NCBI RefSeq assembly: GCF_037975245.1
Contig: NC_092567.1
Coordinates: 3,294,214 to 3,358,213 of the forward strand
Length of the DNA: 64,000 nt
Source of the DNA: Apostichopus japonicus
Lineage: Eukaryota > Echinodermata > Holothuroidea > Aspidochirotida > Stichopodidae
Reading direction: 5' to 3'
The notes below the pieces were generated by a model. That model made no database searches. It had not been told where the DNA came from and saw only the letters and a program-made list of their open reading frames with translations. This document shows, piece by piece, positions 12,562-23,630 of this stretch; position 1 is the stretch's first letter, and every line of letters starts with the position of its first letter. A program made the position numbers and the translations under genes.

Positions 12562-13244
12562 CTATGGAGAGAAGTAGAGTAATCATCGTGTAAGATGTAG
12601 ACGTAGAGGAATGTCCTCCTAGTCAGGTTTATTGTTTACTAAATCAATGAAGATAAACAAAGTAAACACCACATAACAAGGAAATAAATAAAATCTGATT
12701 GATCATTCTGATCAGAATTAAAAATAAGTCTCAAAGTAAGAGCTCTGTGCATTCCTTTCCACAAGTTCAAGTAGTTGACTGTTTTCAACAAAAGTTTCCT
12801 TTATACCGGTACTTTTGAACTGCATATTTAGCAGAGCAACATTTTAGACATGAAGGTACTTGTTACAAAAACACAACAACAAGAGGGCACTTTTAGTTAC
12901 AAATTTCGGAACTGGCAATTTCCATTAACAAATGGAAGCCACATTTCAGGGTAATCAGAAGAGTAGAGGAGCATGTGCCCAATCAACCCCCCCCCCCCCC
13001 CGTGCCATGCTCATCCTCTTTCACTGCTCCATCGTCACTGACAAGGTAATTGGACGGTTTCATCTCAAACATTTGCAGTGCAGTCTACACTTCGTGTCTT
13101 TATACTGGTAACTTGAACAAGTAAATAGACCAAACATATATGGATCGTGGTGTGACATGTGATTAGTTTACAATACTCGTTTTACCTCTTTTTCAGCAAT
13201 CCGATCTTTTTTTGGCATATCTTTCTAAATATTTTTATTTTCAG
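12562..13244. other. intronic or intergenic noncoding DNA
   Basis: A C homopolymer lies near 12988-13001. Otherwise unstructured. If the two minus-strand LRR exons belong together, this is part of their 4.6 kb intron. Confidence 0.5.
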
Positions 13245-13401
13245 GCAAAGCCATTTAAGATCGACAACAGACAGAACTTGCATGGGTCGATATGAATTAA
13301 CCGAGCTGGTGGAAGGAACAGAGGGACTGTTTGAAAGAGCTGCTTTGGAATCTTTCATAAATAGTTTATATAAAGTAAAGGCCATGCAATATAAATATTG
13401 A
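13245..13401 (+). CDS. candidate terminal exon, unknown protein
   Basis: A long T-rich tract ending in TTTTATTTTCAG is a near-ideal acceptor. It enters an open frame in phase 2 that ends TATAAATATTGA at 13401, and an AATAAA lies downstream at about 13722. The peptide includes GRYELTELVEGTEG and ERAALESFINSLYKV, a plausible soluble helical segment. I recognise no family. It lies antisense within the presumed intron of the minus-strand LRR gene. No upstream exon was matched, so this may be a decayed gene tail. Confidence 0.4.
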
Positions 13402-14070
13402 TGAAATTTAAATAATTTATATTGTATCGAACAAACCATTCTTGTGTCAACCTCTCCACTGCTACAGCATTGAGAATTATTAAGTAAAAGGAGATCACCT
13501 GTTTTGACTCCTTCCAACAGACGCAAGCCAATTTTGAAGCTCCCCCCCCCCCTACCCTTCCAAAGAAAAAAATGTAAAAAAGGGCAAACACTTTATGGTG
13601 CTGTGAAAAGTCTTTTCAATGTAAGCCTTACAACATTAATCTCTCTAACTCTTAAGTTTAGGACAAAATATGAGGCTTCCCTCTTACAATAACGAGGCTG
13701 GTCATGTGCCTGGTTGATATTTCAATAAAGTCAAATCTAAATGATGTCAATTTTTCATACATTGACGGCGTAAGTATCAAACTCGAGAGAAGCAACCAAT
13801 ATCGGTTAAAAGTATATTAAATAAGCGTTGGGAATTCATTTCATTCTTTGGTAAATGTCGAGATAGAACACTGGACATTTCACTACTGCAGTGTAGTTCA
13901 CTATTGTTGTATAGTTTTTGTGAAGGATTGAAAGATCGATACAGTATAGCCTTTCATCAAGTTTAACCGTCATGGTTTATTAATTGGGACTTATTGGATT
14001 ATTGTTCTCGGCTTCTCCGCACCTTACTTTTTGAATGTATCTCTCAAAACTGACATTTTCATCTTTAATT
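13402..14070. other. noncoding stretch
   Basis: A C-run at about 13542-13551 and a possible poly(A) signal (AATAAA near 13722) for the exon ending at 13401. No other feature. Confidence 0.5.
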
Positions 14071-14280
14071 AGATCCACAGTCAACACCATGAAGACTGAG
14101 ACCCCAGTTGGAGAACACTTTAACCTTCCAAACCATACAATTAACGACATGTCCTTACAGGGGATTGAATCCTTGGGTAGCCGTCCTGACCTAGTACGAA
14201 TCAGCAGAGAAAGGCCGTGGATGCAACGCCTTCGCACCATTCAACCTCATGGGCTCAACATTCATGAAGGACATGACTAA
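14071..14280 (+). pseudogene. GIY-YIG endonuclease C-terminus (Penelope)
   Basis: The open frame carries TPVGEHFNLPNHTINDM, then SRERPWMQRLRT and QPHGLNIHEG before the stop. This H-F-N...H-x-I-x-D-M...R-x-x-E-x-x-W-x-x-x-L-x-T...P-x-G-L-N pattern is characteristic of the GIY-YIG endonuclease tail of canonical Penelope-like elements, which nicks target DNA for reverse transcription. Only the last 70 or so residues remain. The frame extends upstream to 14035, but the residues before about 14071 do not fit the family. Non-functional fragment. Confidence 0.7.
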
Positions 14281-14490
14281 CTTTTCTCCTGCCCCTCCTT
14301 CTCCCCTTGTCCCCCCTTTCACTCCTCTTCTCTTATCTCTCTTCCACTCTTTTTTCTCCACACCTTTCTGTCTTTGTCCTTCTCCAGTTTATTCCCTACC
14401 CCATTCTCTAAATCTTCTCTTTGTCCCTCCACTGTTTATCTCCTACCCCTCCTCTTCCCCTGTTGGTTTCTTTCTTTCTTCTCTCATTTA

Positions 14491-14530
14491 GCCTTTGAAG
14501 AATATCCCGCTAGGATCGAAACGTCAGGCC
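14491..14530 (+). ncRNA. degenerate hammerhead-ribozyme-like motif
   Basis: The segment contains TTTGAAGAA, then ATCC-CGCT-A-GGAT able to form a short stem-loop, then CGAAACGTC. The order resembles the hammerhead core (CUGAUGA, stem II, GAAA, stem III) reported in Penelope-like elements, and the position just 3' of the GIY-YIG ORF fits. The first box departs from the CUGAUGA consensus, so self-cleavage is doubtful. This is inference from motif order only. Confidence 0.3.
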
Positions 14531-14779
14531 AACTTACCTTTAGACAGAATTACATCACTGTAGACTATATGAATGTTCATGACATGGCTGGCAATGTAGC
14601 TATGTGCACAGCTTACTACGGAGAAGTATAAAGACCATTCACTAATAAGGTTTCTTTTTTATTTGTTCAATACGGCTTTTAATCATCCTATTATTATTAT
14701 TATTGTTTAGCTCTTTGTTTGACATGCACACATCTCTCTCAATACGAAATCAATCACCATGCCATTTGTTTTTAAACAG

Positions 14780-14945
14780 TCAAAAAAATTCGATAAAATT
14801 CAACAGTGAAACACGTGATTCTAATGATCCAGAAGTATCCGTTTATGCAAGTCTTAAATACCAAGATTCCTTCGATTGGTTTGCACGGGAGCATTTGAGG
14901 ATGCATTTAAACAACCGTGCAATGAAAGCAATTTTGCTCATTTAG
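14780..14945 (+). CDS. candidate terminal exon, unknown protein
   Basis: A pyrimidine tract ending TTTTTAAACAG precedes a 54-codon open frame ending at 14945, with AATAAA near 15010. The peptide includes KFNSETRDSNDPEVSV and DSFDWFAREHLRMHL. It is rich in charged residues and has no membrane segment. I do not recognise the family. The WF-containing core (DSFDWF) is loosely reminiscent of the EECFSWF segment in the exon candidate at 2745-2954, but that similarity is too short to rely on. Confidence 0.35.
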
Positions 14946-17127
14946 ATAAAACTTACGAAGAATAACCAAAATATAAGAAGGTAACGTATGCAATTACAGG
15001 GCGTATGACCTAATAAAAATATGGTGACGATTTATCGGATAGAAACATGGAATGGATTCAATGGGCTCTCTTAAAACTCTCTGAAGGGAATGGCGAAGGG
15101 GAGGGCCAGTGGCGGGAACAGGTAAAGGGTGTCTGTAGGGTGGGGGAGGTTAGACTCAACTTAGTGAAGAGGATACTGAACATGGGGATTGGGATGGAGC
15201 ATTGATAGTCTAGAAAGTGAATAATCATAGATCTGTATTACCTTTCTTTTTTTATAATTCGACCAGGCAATACTGCTAATGTACAATACTTTTCATTAAT
15301 ACATTGTCCGTGGTTACAGTTATTCCTGGAATGGCATTGAGAATGTGACAGGTTGAATAATTGTCATTTTTATGGTGTTTTATTGATGTTATTAATGAAT
15401 ATTTTTCCCTTTTTCTTTGAGTGTCGGGTGATGCGGGATCCGGCAACTTAAATATATTTCTTTCATTGCTTTAGTAACACGCCATACACCTTGGAAAATA
15501 TCAACTAATAACATTAACGTTACTGTGTGAGGATGGAAATTGTAAACTGTTTATGAGGTTGGTCTGAGGAACTGATTAAGGTGAGAGGAGTAGCGGTAAT
15601 ATTAAACCGAATATATTCGTTGTGTTACCAATTTGACTCTGAGAAAAATAAATATATTAAAGTATTAGCGAGGTTTACGTCTCTGTCTGCAAAACTACAA
15701 TATATTCTTAGACTTGGCCTATGTAAAGCAATCAATGCGCATGAAGAAACAAAGAAAACACAAATAATTGATAATGGAGCTGGAGATAATAGACACAAAC
15801 AATTCGGTGGCAGGAACAAATAGGGTGATGATAGGGTTAGGGTAGGAGAACGGTCAAAATGAATTGAAAGGGAAACTACAAAGAACAAAGGGTGTAATGA
15901 AAGTTATCTGAAGGGGGCAGATAGAGCTACGGTGGGTTGGTAAATTGGAGGTGTCAGGAATGTTTTGAGTGAAACCGGTGTTCGAATGGGTTATAAGTGA
16001 GGAGTTGGGGTAGGGTTGGACAAAGCAGGGACGTCATGCTCTAACCAAGTATGAAGTAATATTTATACAAGGAATAACAACATATTAAACAGTTCTTGTT
16101 CAAAGTTATGACTTATGAAAAGCAGAAGCTCACGATGACCTTTAAAATCATTTTTAAAATTATGACAAATAATGAAATAATATTAATTTAGCATATTTGG
16201 TGTCAAATTGTATTTCAAACTAAAAAAAGGATGTAGTTTTAAATGGATTACATATTAACCTATGTAATTTAAGAGATACCTTTTATGCCTTTAATTATGT
16301 TATGATAGTAAAAAAAAATATATTTAAAAAGTTAACTCCATTACAATTATATATTTTCCTTTTTGATAACTTATATTTATTAACTTATTTTGAGTAACTT
16401 TTTTTTTAAAACTGCGCCAACTAAAACTGTTTTATTGGTTGCTTGTTTCGTATAAATTTCAGTTTTACTAGTGAATAGAGTATTATAATCTGATGACAAT
16501 TTCTTGGGTTTAAAGTATAGATTTATAGGTTTTTGCTATTTTGTTGCCATTATTTAACTTCTTTTAAATATTAATAACGATTTCCAGTCCCTTTCGTTGA
16601 AAAAATGAAATAGTTTGTACATAATTGAAAAACGAATATTTTGGAGCTTTCAGCCTGAGAAGTTACATTTACTACTTACAAACTTAAAAACCCTATTTTA
16701 AAATGTTCATTAAACTCATTAGATTGATTTAATTCAAACTATCTTTCGTAAATATCTTTTGTTTTATTCTAATAAACATTCATGTCATTCTAAAACCTAA
16801 GTTTTAGTTAAATGTTAACAATAAAATAAATAAAGAACGTTTTAAACACCCCCACCCAACCCTCTCTTACCAACAGCTTTTTTAAGCTACTCCCTATGTA
16901 TCCATTATATTTTGTTTTATTAATCATAACATTCTACAGAATTTCATTTCACGATGACATAAGTATTGAAATAAAACCAACTAAACTAATTAAATCCAAT
17001 CCTTGACATCAAAACACTGCAGGCTTTAAATTCTCTATTGTTAATTTAATATTGATAACTTTCATAATTAAATTTGTTCTCTGTTTTACTGTTATGATGA
17101 TTCTAACAACTACACCGGAATACTTAC
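14946..17127. other. noncoding stretch, strongly AT-rich 16.1-17.1 kb
   Basis: Short G-rich patches (15090-15160, 15900-16030) precede a very AT-rich kilobase. ORFs of about 80 codons at 15581-15823 and its antisense lack splice support. Probably intron of the LRR gene. Confidence 0.45.
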
Positions 17128-17336
17128 AGCATATCCTTCAAGCTTTTACACTGTGAGGAGTAAGACAAGATGGCCGCCAACTCTTCATTAGTTAGTCTCC
17201 TGTTGACGTCACCGATCTCCAGCTTCTGAAGAGAACTCAAGATAGAGAGAGAGAGACCAGACTGAAGGATAAGGTTCAGACCAGACTCATCAACTCTAGG
17301 AGAGAGGCCTGCTAGATACACACAGGAGATAGGAAT
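17128..17336 (-). CDS. internal LRR exon, NLR-like protein
   Basis: The minus-strand acceptor (TTTTTTCACTCTAG) and consensus donor (GCT|GTAAGTA) bound a 209 nt exon, entering in phase 0 and leaving in phase 2. The peptide of 69 residues contains CVYLAGLSPRVDESGLN, LSSLQKLEIGDV and NRRLTNEELAAIL, then SSQCKSLKDML. The L-x-x-L-x-I...L-T-x-E-E-L-A-A-I-L...C-x-S-L-x-x-L spacing is the ribonuclease-inhibitor-type LRR typical of NLR receptors, which sense microbial or danger signals in the cytosol. The next exon (12485-12561) is phase-compatible. Upstream exons, including any NACHT domain, are not identified. A non-NLR LRR protein remains possible. Confidence 0.65.
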
Positions 17337-18914
17337 CTAGAGTGAAAAAATAGAGTTACTGATAATTATTATAATGTAATAGCTAATAAAAATCACGAAC
17401 GAAAATAAAGGAAAGTAAAGCGATAAACTAGGACAGTTGATGGGACGGAAATAGAGGTTGATTTAAGGGGAGTCAAATACAAACAAAAATAAATGGATTA
17501 GATTAGATAAGAGGGAAAAATCTGTAATGTAGGATTCAAGAATTAGTTTTATTGTTTTACCATAACTTGATTACTTAGAGAGGCCGTGACATGAATTTCC
17601 TCTGAATCTATGAAAAAATCTATGTTCAAAACTATTCTCATCACCTCAAACTTTCAAAACCTCAAGGATCTAATTAAAATATAACGTTTTAATAATCGCA
17701 TCCGAAAACAGAACTATGAAAAATGTGATTTCAAAACAAGACAAAGATGACGTCATATTAGTAACACAAGTGCCAAGCCCAGGCATGTACCGGGTGCGCG
17801 GATCATACCGTCACACATACACGGACATTTTTACTGAGAGAACAAACACTGTATTACGTTATATCGTTAGAAATTTCAAGTTTTTTTTTAAACATATTGC
17901 AGAATATCCGAGAGAAATGCTGGTCCGTTGTGTTGTTGGGGCTGCAGTAATCCCATAACCCATGCAGTTAGCCCTCATCGATGGCCGAAGGACGAACAAA
18001 AAAAAACCCGGCGATTATGACCAAGTAAGTGCAGAACACCAGCGCCGATATCACTGGGTCTAGCCATTATACAGCTCCGTGCGAAGCAAACACTTCACGG
18101 AAGCAGACTACGAGCCCTCCTTTCTTATGAAATGAAACCAATAGGTTTTAGCGGGTCGACATAAACGAGTCTTTCTCCTGTCAAGTAACCCACATTAAGA
18201 ACTCCGAAGATCAGATCGGGGAACATGAATCCTCCAGTGGGACAAGTGGCGAATCTTTGGGGTAAGCGCGGCCGAGCACTAATACTAGTAGTACTAGTAT
18301 TAGAGATACTACGCTGAAGTCGCAATAGACGAAATGTTTTGTTTTTTTTGTTAAATGAGCAAATCGTGTTCCTAACATGACGTAACATGACGTCATGACC
18401 TTAAGAACATTTTCGGGTGAACGAACCTTTCAAGCCCCGAAGTTTTTAACTAGCAGAATGGTTGAAATATGTTCTAGAGAACATGCCTAATATATGGATC
18501 CCCAAAAGATAAGACTTTGAAATGTTCGTGTCATGGCCACTTTAAAGGTTTATTAGCTAGTAAGGTGTTTTATAATAAGAATGTATGGATACTCATGAAT
18601 AGAGTGAGGCACATTTCATTTCAAAAAAGGGTCGAGAATGTTACAAACATTAAGGAATCAGTAATTGAGATTATATTTTTGAAGAAAAATATCGATCTAA
18701 TAGGTTTTGTTTTCATTTAGAACTTTCAGTTGGAAATTGTAATTTAAATGTAAATATTAGTCACTTATGTAATAGGAATCATAAAAGGAAGCCTCTAATT
18801 CAACTAATGCAAGGGTTTTATAAAGTATAAGGATTTTGTTTTGGAGTTGTATTGAAATAAATGAGTTTTGATAATGAAGATGCAATTTAGAGAAGCAGAT
18901 GCATATCAAATTCA
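17337..18914. other. noncoding stretch with GC-richer island
   Basis: Mostly AT-rich, but 17990-18290 is richer in CpG (GCGCGGCCGAGC and similar) and reads like part of an interspersed repeat. ORFs on both strands (for example 18125-18388 minus) have no recognised domain. Confidence 0.4.
18279..18303. repeat. perfect 12 bp palindrome arms
   Basis: CTAATACTAGTA and its exact inverse TACTAGTATTAG flank a single G. Confidence 0.95.
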
Positions 18915-19150
18915 CACTGTAAACAATAGTTAGTCAATATGACTAAAAAAAAATAGTCACAACGATGTCTCTATCGACCAGTTTTTTCTAGTCATTTGAC
19001 TATATAACATTAGTTTTGTGACTAATTAAATTGAGTTTTCTGACTAATTAAAATTAGTCCTACTACGATGCCTCTATCGACCAAAGCTTAGTCCAGTGAC
19101 TAAAAATATTAGTCATTGCAACTGTGACTACTTATTTAGGTCAAAAGACT
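18915..19150. repeat. left subterminal TAGTC array
   Basis: Frequent TAGTCA, GACTAAT and TTAGTC words in both orientations, plus two copies of GATG(T/C)CTCTATCGACCA at about 18964 and 19069. The reverse complement of the latter resembles a GTCGGGAGAGGCACCA word in the element at 49-53 kb. Confidence 0.8.
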
Positions 19151-20049
19151 AGTTTAAGATTAAGTACTGATTAGTTAAGAAATGAGATAGTGACACACAT
19201 TGTAAGTTTCATGGTAATTTTTATTAACATTCAGTATTAATGCAAAATGTGACAAATAAACATTCCATTTAAAAGTCATCTCATAAAGAACAGTAACAAA
19301 CACTAAAGGTTAAAGAACATTTAAAATTAAAATAAATATTTATGGGAAAATTGGGAAAACTTATTTTTACAAAATTTTCAAAATCTTTTCCCACAAAACA
19401 TCTTGAGAATACTTATGGGAATACTTTGAAATACTTCTAAGCCATTAAGTTGGCAGTGTTCGACAGTTTTCAAACAATTAGACCCCATGATGACCTATAC
19501 CTACAATTTCTTAAAGACCCTCATTGTCCACTGACCATGCATCATTATGGGCTCCATCAGTTTCATCAAAATAGCAGCATGGAAGAGATGTGGGCAGACA
19601 ACAGGAAAATTGCGAGTACGCAGCTCAAATATAAAAAGAGAAGTTAAGCCAAATAAATTATCTTAATTAATATTTAAATATACATAACATATATTTAATA
19701 TACACAAAATAATATATCATATTTATAAATTTATTTATAAAAATAATACCCCATGTCAAATCAAATGGTATAAAAAGGCCTTGAGTAGCTCTATATGACC
19801 TTAGCTGTTAAAAAGTGCCAGAAAATATCCTTATAATCTTCATCTTGAATTAGGAACTTGGAAGTGATACTATTATCAGTTTCTGACCATGGATGTGATG
19901 GTACAATATTAATGCAGAACATGTAAGTTGAATATGTTATTATCCTTGACGCAACATTAGGGTGGAACAGAAAACAAAGTAGTTAAAACATTTCTAGAAG
20001 TACTTTATCACAAACTATAAGTTATGTCTTGAATGGTAGAAACAATGCT

Positions 20050-20275
20050 GAGCTACAGCTACATGTTCCCCAGGGGACATCCCATATCATTGCAGCCATG
20101 AAGCGGTGCAAATGCTATATTTTTGAATTACCTCCCAGGGTACCCTAAACACCTGAGTAAAGAGCGGCAATTGAGATTAAGTGTCTCCATTAAAGATACA
20201 TACGTATCGACCAGGTTGGTACATGAACCTACGATCATGGAATCATGTGTTCAGTGCCCCAACCATTCCGCCACA
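20050..20275 (-). mobile_element. tRNA-derived SINE candidate
   Basis: On the minus strand, TGGCGGAATGG (20263-20273) matches the RNA polymerase III A box consensus TRGYNNARNNG. It is followed 44 bp later by GGTTCATGTAC (20219-20229), close to the B box GGTTCGANTCC. The order and spacing fit a tRNA-like head. The body would run toward about 20050, but no poly(A) or target duplication fixes its ends. It lies inside the CACTG element. Confidence 0.5.
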
Positions 20276-21147
20276 ACTTTTCTATGTCTTTACGTACTGT
20301 GGTTATTTCATATTTTATGTGATTGCATAATGCGCACTATATATCACAGATTGTTCCTTATATGTAACTTAAGGTAGCATAAGCCCATTCAAAGCCCCAT
20401 TGACTTACACACTAAATCACAAAAGTAATGTGGTCTCTAAGTCTAGATAGAAGTTTTCACTAGCTAAATGCTACCTATCACCGGATAGCTGACAAGTTGG
20501 CCTTTCATGGCACTAACAATTTTCTGTATCATGACCATGTAGATTTTTTGCTATTCGAGCCGGAAGTTTTCGTCACTTGTAAACAAACCTCTGCACTCAG
20601 AGGTAAACAATTTTCCTACGCTGCTCCTGGGAAGCCTAAAGGGGTCTAAAACTGCCTCAATTGACTCAATTTTCTCACCACATGTACATTCATACTCTTC
20701 AACATGCAAGCCACAAAAAACTATATTATGATTGATAACAGGTCAAAAAAGATGTTCCCCGCTGCTCTTTGACACTTTTCCTGAAGGAGAACAATCGAAG
20801 GGATGGATATAGACTCTAATAGGAGTATGCCAACTCAAGTGAGAGATTAATTTTTTTTTCATACCAAAATGATACTTTTTATAGTCGTCACAATGTAAAC
20901 CATAACATATTTCAATGCAATTATCATTTTTGGTCCATAAAGATGTCTTTTCAGAGATTTCAGTATGCACTGTGCAGTGTGTAAATACACATATGAGCAA
21001 TACTGTGTAAGCAGTAACCAGGTCTACGTCTGCAACAACATTTCCAGTCACCAATTTTGATAAACTTGACCAAGTTGGGTGCATTTATGATTCTTGCAGG
21101 TTGTATTGGTATCCGGATCACAGTCCACATGGTCTGGCTTGCCATAC

Positions 21148-22002
21148 CTGCAGCAACATCATCCAGAGAAGGGTCAGCGGGGAGGGCTTTCTCGTCTCTG
21201 GCTCTGAAATGTGATGAAATTGAAAACTTCTTTTGTTTAGCTCAGTTGATTCCTCCCAAACTGACCTACAGGACATACCCCAATGTATTCCTGAACTGTT
21301 TGGAACATGTTAAACTGATATTGCCTGTCACTTCAGTGCAACTGTTAAGTTACTTAGAATAAGAGAATTGAAGGTGTTCTTTGCCAAAACTGGATCATTG
21401 GGATTTGTAAACCACAGCCTAACTGTAACAGTATGCACAGTAGTCTAAAGGAAAGGTTACTGAAATGCTATCTAAATACACAGTTCACCTCAATAACATA
21501 TCCAGTCCATTTAAAGGTTTATCCATAGGTTGTTACAATGTATTAAAGACAGGTGTAGGGGACAAGAGGTAGTAAGGGGGCATAATTTGTGATAAAACAT
21601 TCAAATTTGTTGCTCGTCAAAGAACAACAACGTCAAATTACCTTATTCTCCATGGGTGGCAAGCACTGGTTCCTATAGTTACTACAGTAGATCTCCCATG
21701 GAAGTATCAGGACATCTATTTCTGCTGTCAGAGTTGTTTGGAATTTGTTGTTACCTCATCTAGCCAGTTGAGTCCATTGATACCACAACCATTCAAAGTA
21801 TATAGCTGTGAATGCTGAGGACTCGGCACATCAACTTTCTCTGAAAATTGAAAAAAACAGAAAATTAATGATAGGCTGAGTAGGTTCAAAACCCCTTGAT
21901 GCACATATGCAGGAGCAGAAAACGCATACCTTTGTGGATTATTTGCTAAATAAGACTCAAAACATTCTCTGTCCAGGGTATTAGCACTCAGCAGCCACTC
22001 CA
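21148..22002 (-). other. candidate exons inside the CACTG element
   Basis: Three minus-strand segments have splice-like borders. 21930-22002 encodes EWLLSANTLDRECFESYL and ends at GTATGC. 21755-21840 follows ATTTTCAG, encodes KVDVPSPQHSQLYTLNG and ends GATGAG|GTAACA. 21148-21203 follows CACATTTCAG, encodes RDEKALPADPSLDDVAAG and ends GCAG|GTATGG. Their phases do not join directly, so exons are missing or the gene has decayed. No transposase domain is recognised. Confidence 0.3.
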
Positions 22003-22667
22003 CTTAGGATACAGAACCCTACAACATTGGGCTACAGCTGGTGTAGACTTGGTCTAGGAAGTAGGATACTAACATAGCGCCACTATGAACCTGAGGCCTG
22101 GGCCTAAGCTAACAACATTATGGGTATTTCATGCATTGAAACTGAGTTTTTGTTCTTAGTTAAACACCAGGTACTTCCAACTTTATCAAAAATAACCTAA
22201 AATATGAGAACCATGTACTTTGTACCATGTACTAGAGCAGAAGGTAAGTACCAATCCGAAGATCTTCAGTTCAGAGTGCACGAAATGCAGACCGGGTTGG
22301 TGGTCGACGAAGTGTCTAGAAACTTGACGTATGCTAGCCTACACCACAGGCGCTCGTAACATTATAGAATATAGGCCTAGTATACTAGTTAATAATACAC
22401 ATTTATATAAAATATGTCATATAAGTGTGTATTACTGCTTCTATGGTAATATACATCTACGAGCGCATGTGGGCTACACTAGGTAGACTAAACTCCTAGT
22501 CTAGCTACGTCCTAGCGTTAGCCACAGTTTTGCTTGCTATGGCCTAACGTTATAATTTTACCCATACTTTCCAGCCAAACATATCGCGGATATTCAAACC
22601 TTCTTTGAACATTATGTCAATTGTGTCAATTATTATTTATTAGAATTTCAGTTGTGATTGAACTTAC

Positions 22668-22681
22668 CTAACTGACCACAT
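22668..22681 (-). other. possible first coding exon of the CACTG element
   Basis: A minus-strand ATG (CAAAATGTGG context) runs 14 nt to a consensus donor GTTAG|GTAAGTTC. It sits just inside the end with the short array, where the 5' exon of the element would be expected. Confidence 0.25.
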
Positions 22682-23029
22682 TTTGAAACTGCTTCTGACA
22701 ATTTGTTAAATGATTAAGAATCTTCTTATTTTGTTGATGGCCCTGTTCTATCTACAGTTAGGTAATGACCGCAATGTACGATGTACGACGTACCACGTAC
22801 GTGCATACAGTATACATGTAATCGCCGGCCGTCGTCTGAATTTTTGATCTCTGATCAGCTGAGCACACGGTATTCTACGGTACGATGATTGGATAAAAAT
22901 AATGACGTCATTGGTCAAAGCTGAAGGTTATAGAAAGTAAACAAACAGAAGACTAGAATATTCTCGTCACGCTTACATACATGACATGCATAGTGAGTGT
23001 CAACAAAGTTCGTACAAATTTATGTGACT

Positions 23030-23150
23030 AATTTATGTTAGTCGAACGACCATGCAAATTGGTCTGCAACTAACGAATTGGTAATGACTAGCTAACTCTA
23101 GTCACTGTGACTAGATTTTTGCCATTCGTGACTAACTAATGTTTACAGTG
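23030..23150. repeat. right subterminal TAGTC array and TIR
   Basis: TGACTA/TAGTC words at short intervals leading into TTAGTTAGTCAC-type inverted terminus ending CAGTG at 23150. Confidence 0.75.
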
Positions 23151-23630
23151 CATGTTTAAAGAGAAAATTAATATTTTAACTACCGAATTATTTAATTTAT
23201 GAACCAAATTCAAAGTTTTTTGCGTAAACTCCATTGACCTGCCTTTTAACAGGATTTTTTGAAATCATGTATATATGTTGAAATCTCTATAACTACTAAA
23301 AGCTAATCAATTTTATTTAAATAACATCATGTGAAATTTACCGATAGTTCCCTGAATTATCAACTTCATCCCTAAGTTACGGTTTGAGTGTGACTTAACT
23401 TCTAGTGTTTTTCTTCGAAATGTCACATTTTTCTCTCTTTGTGTTTGTAGATAATCCTTAATTGGGTATTGCATATGATCTTATCTTTCTAAAAATGATC
23501 GTGTCTTCCAAATAAATAACACCATCCGCTTTTTTACATTTTCTTTACAAATAATTTTTTTATATGGAAACACATCATATCCTTTAGTGTTTAATTATAT
23601 TAATTATTTACTACTTTTCAGTTTAATCGG
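23151..23630. other. noncoding AT-rich stretch
   Basis: No exon, repeat or RNA gene seen apart from the acceptor-like TTTTCAG at 23616-23621. Confidence 0.5.

Larger units (their letters stand above)
14071..14640 (+). mobile_element. Penelope-like element, 3' end only
   Basis: A 5'-truncated Penelope-like retroelement. It retains the C-terminal part of the GIY-YIG endonuclease (to 14280), then a C/T-rich 3' region with many CCCCTCC/TCTCC runs (14281-14480), then a short segment with hammerhead-like core words near 14491-14530. The reverse transcriptase and the GIY-YIG N-terminus are absent. 5' truncation is common in this group. The 3' limit near 14640 is approximate because no terminal repeat or target duplication could be fixed. 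Confidence 0.65.
18915..23150 (-). mobile_element. CACTG-ended DNA transposon, TAGTC motif
   Basis: A 4.2 kb unit with inverted termini: CACTGTAAACAATAGTTAGT at left and the reverse complement of TTAGTTAGTC...CACTGTAAACAT at right. TAGTC/GACTA words are densely repeated for about 230 bp inside the left end and about 120 bp inside the right. A CA dinucleotide flanks both ends and may be a 2 bp target duplication. By analogy with the element at 49 kb, whose long array is 3' to its gene region, transcription would be leftward. Small minus-strand exon candidates lie inside. No intact transposase was identified. Assigned to the CMC (CACTA-like) group on termini and subterminal repeats only. Confidence 0.65.

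Noticed and set aside
17990-18130. 5S rRNA or snRNA candidate in the GC-richer patch
   Set aside because: The sequence does not match the conserved 5S internal control region, and no Sm site or U-RNA motif is visible.
19450-19647. 65-codon plus-strand ORF (contains HHYGLHQFHQNSSMEEMW)
   Set aside because: Composition is protein-like, but it runs against the inferred transcription direction of the CACTG element and has no splice acceptor. Left unannotated.
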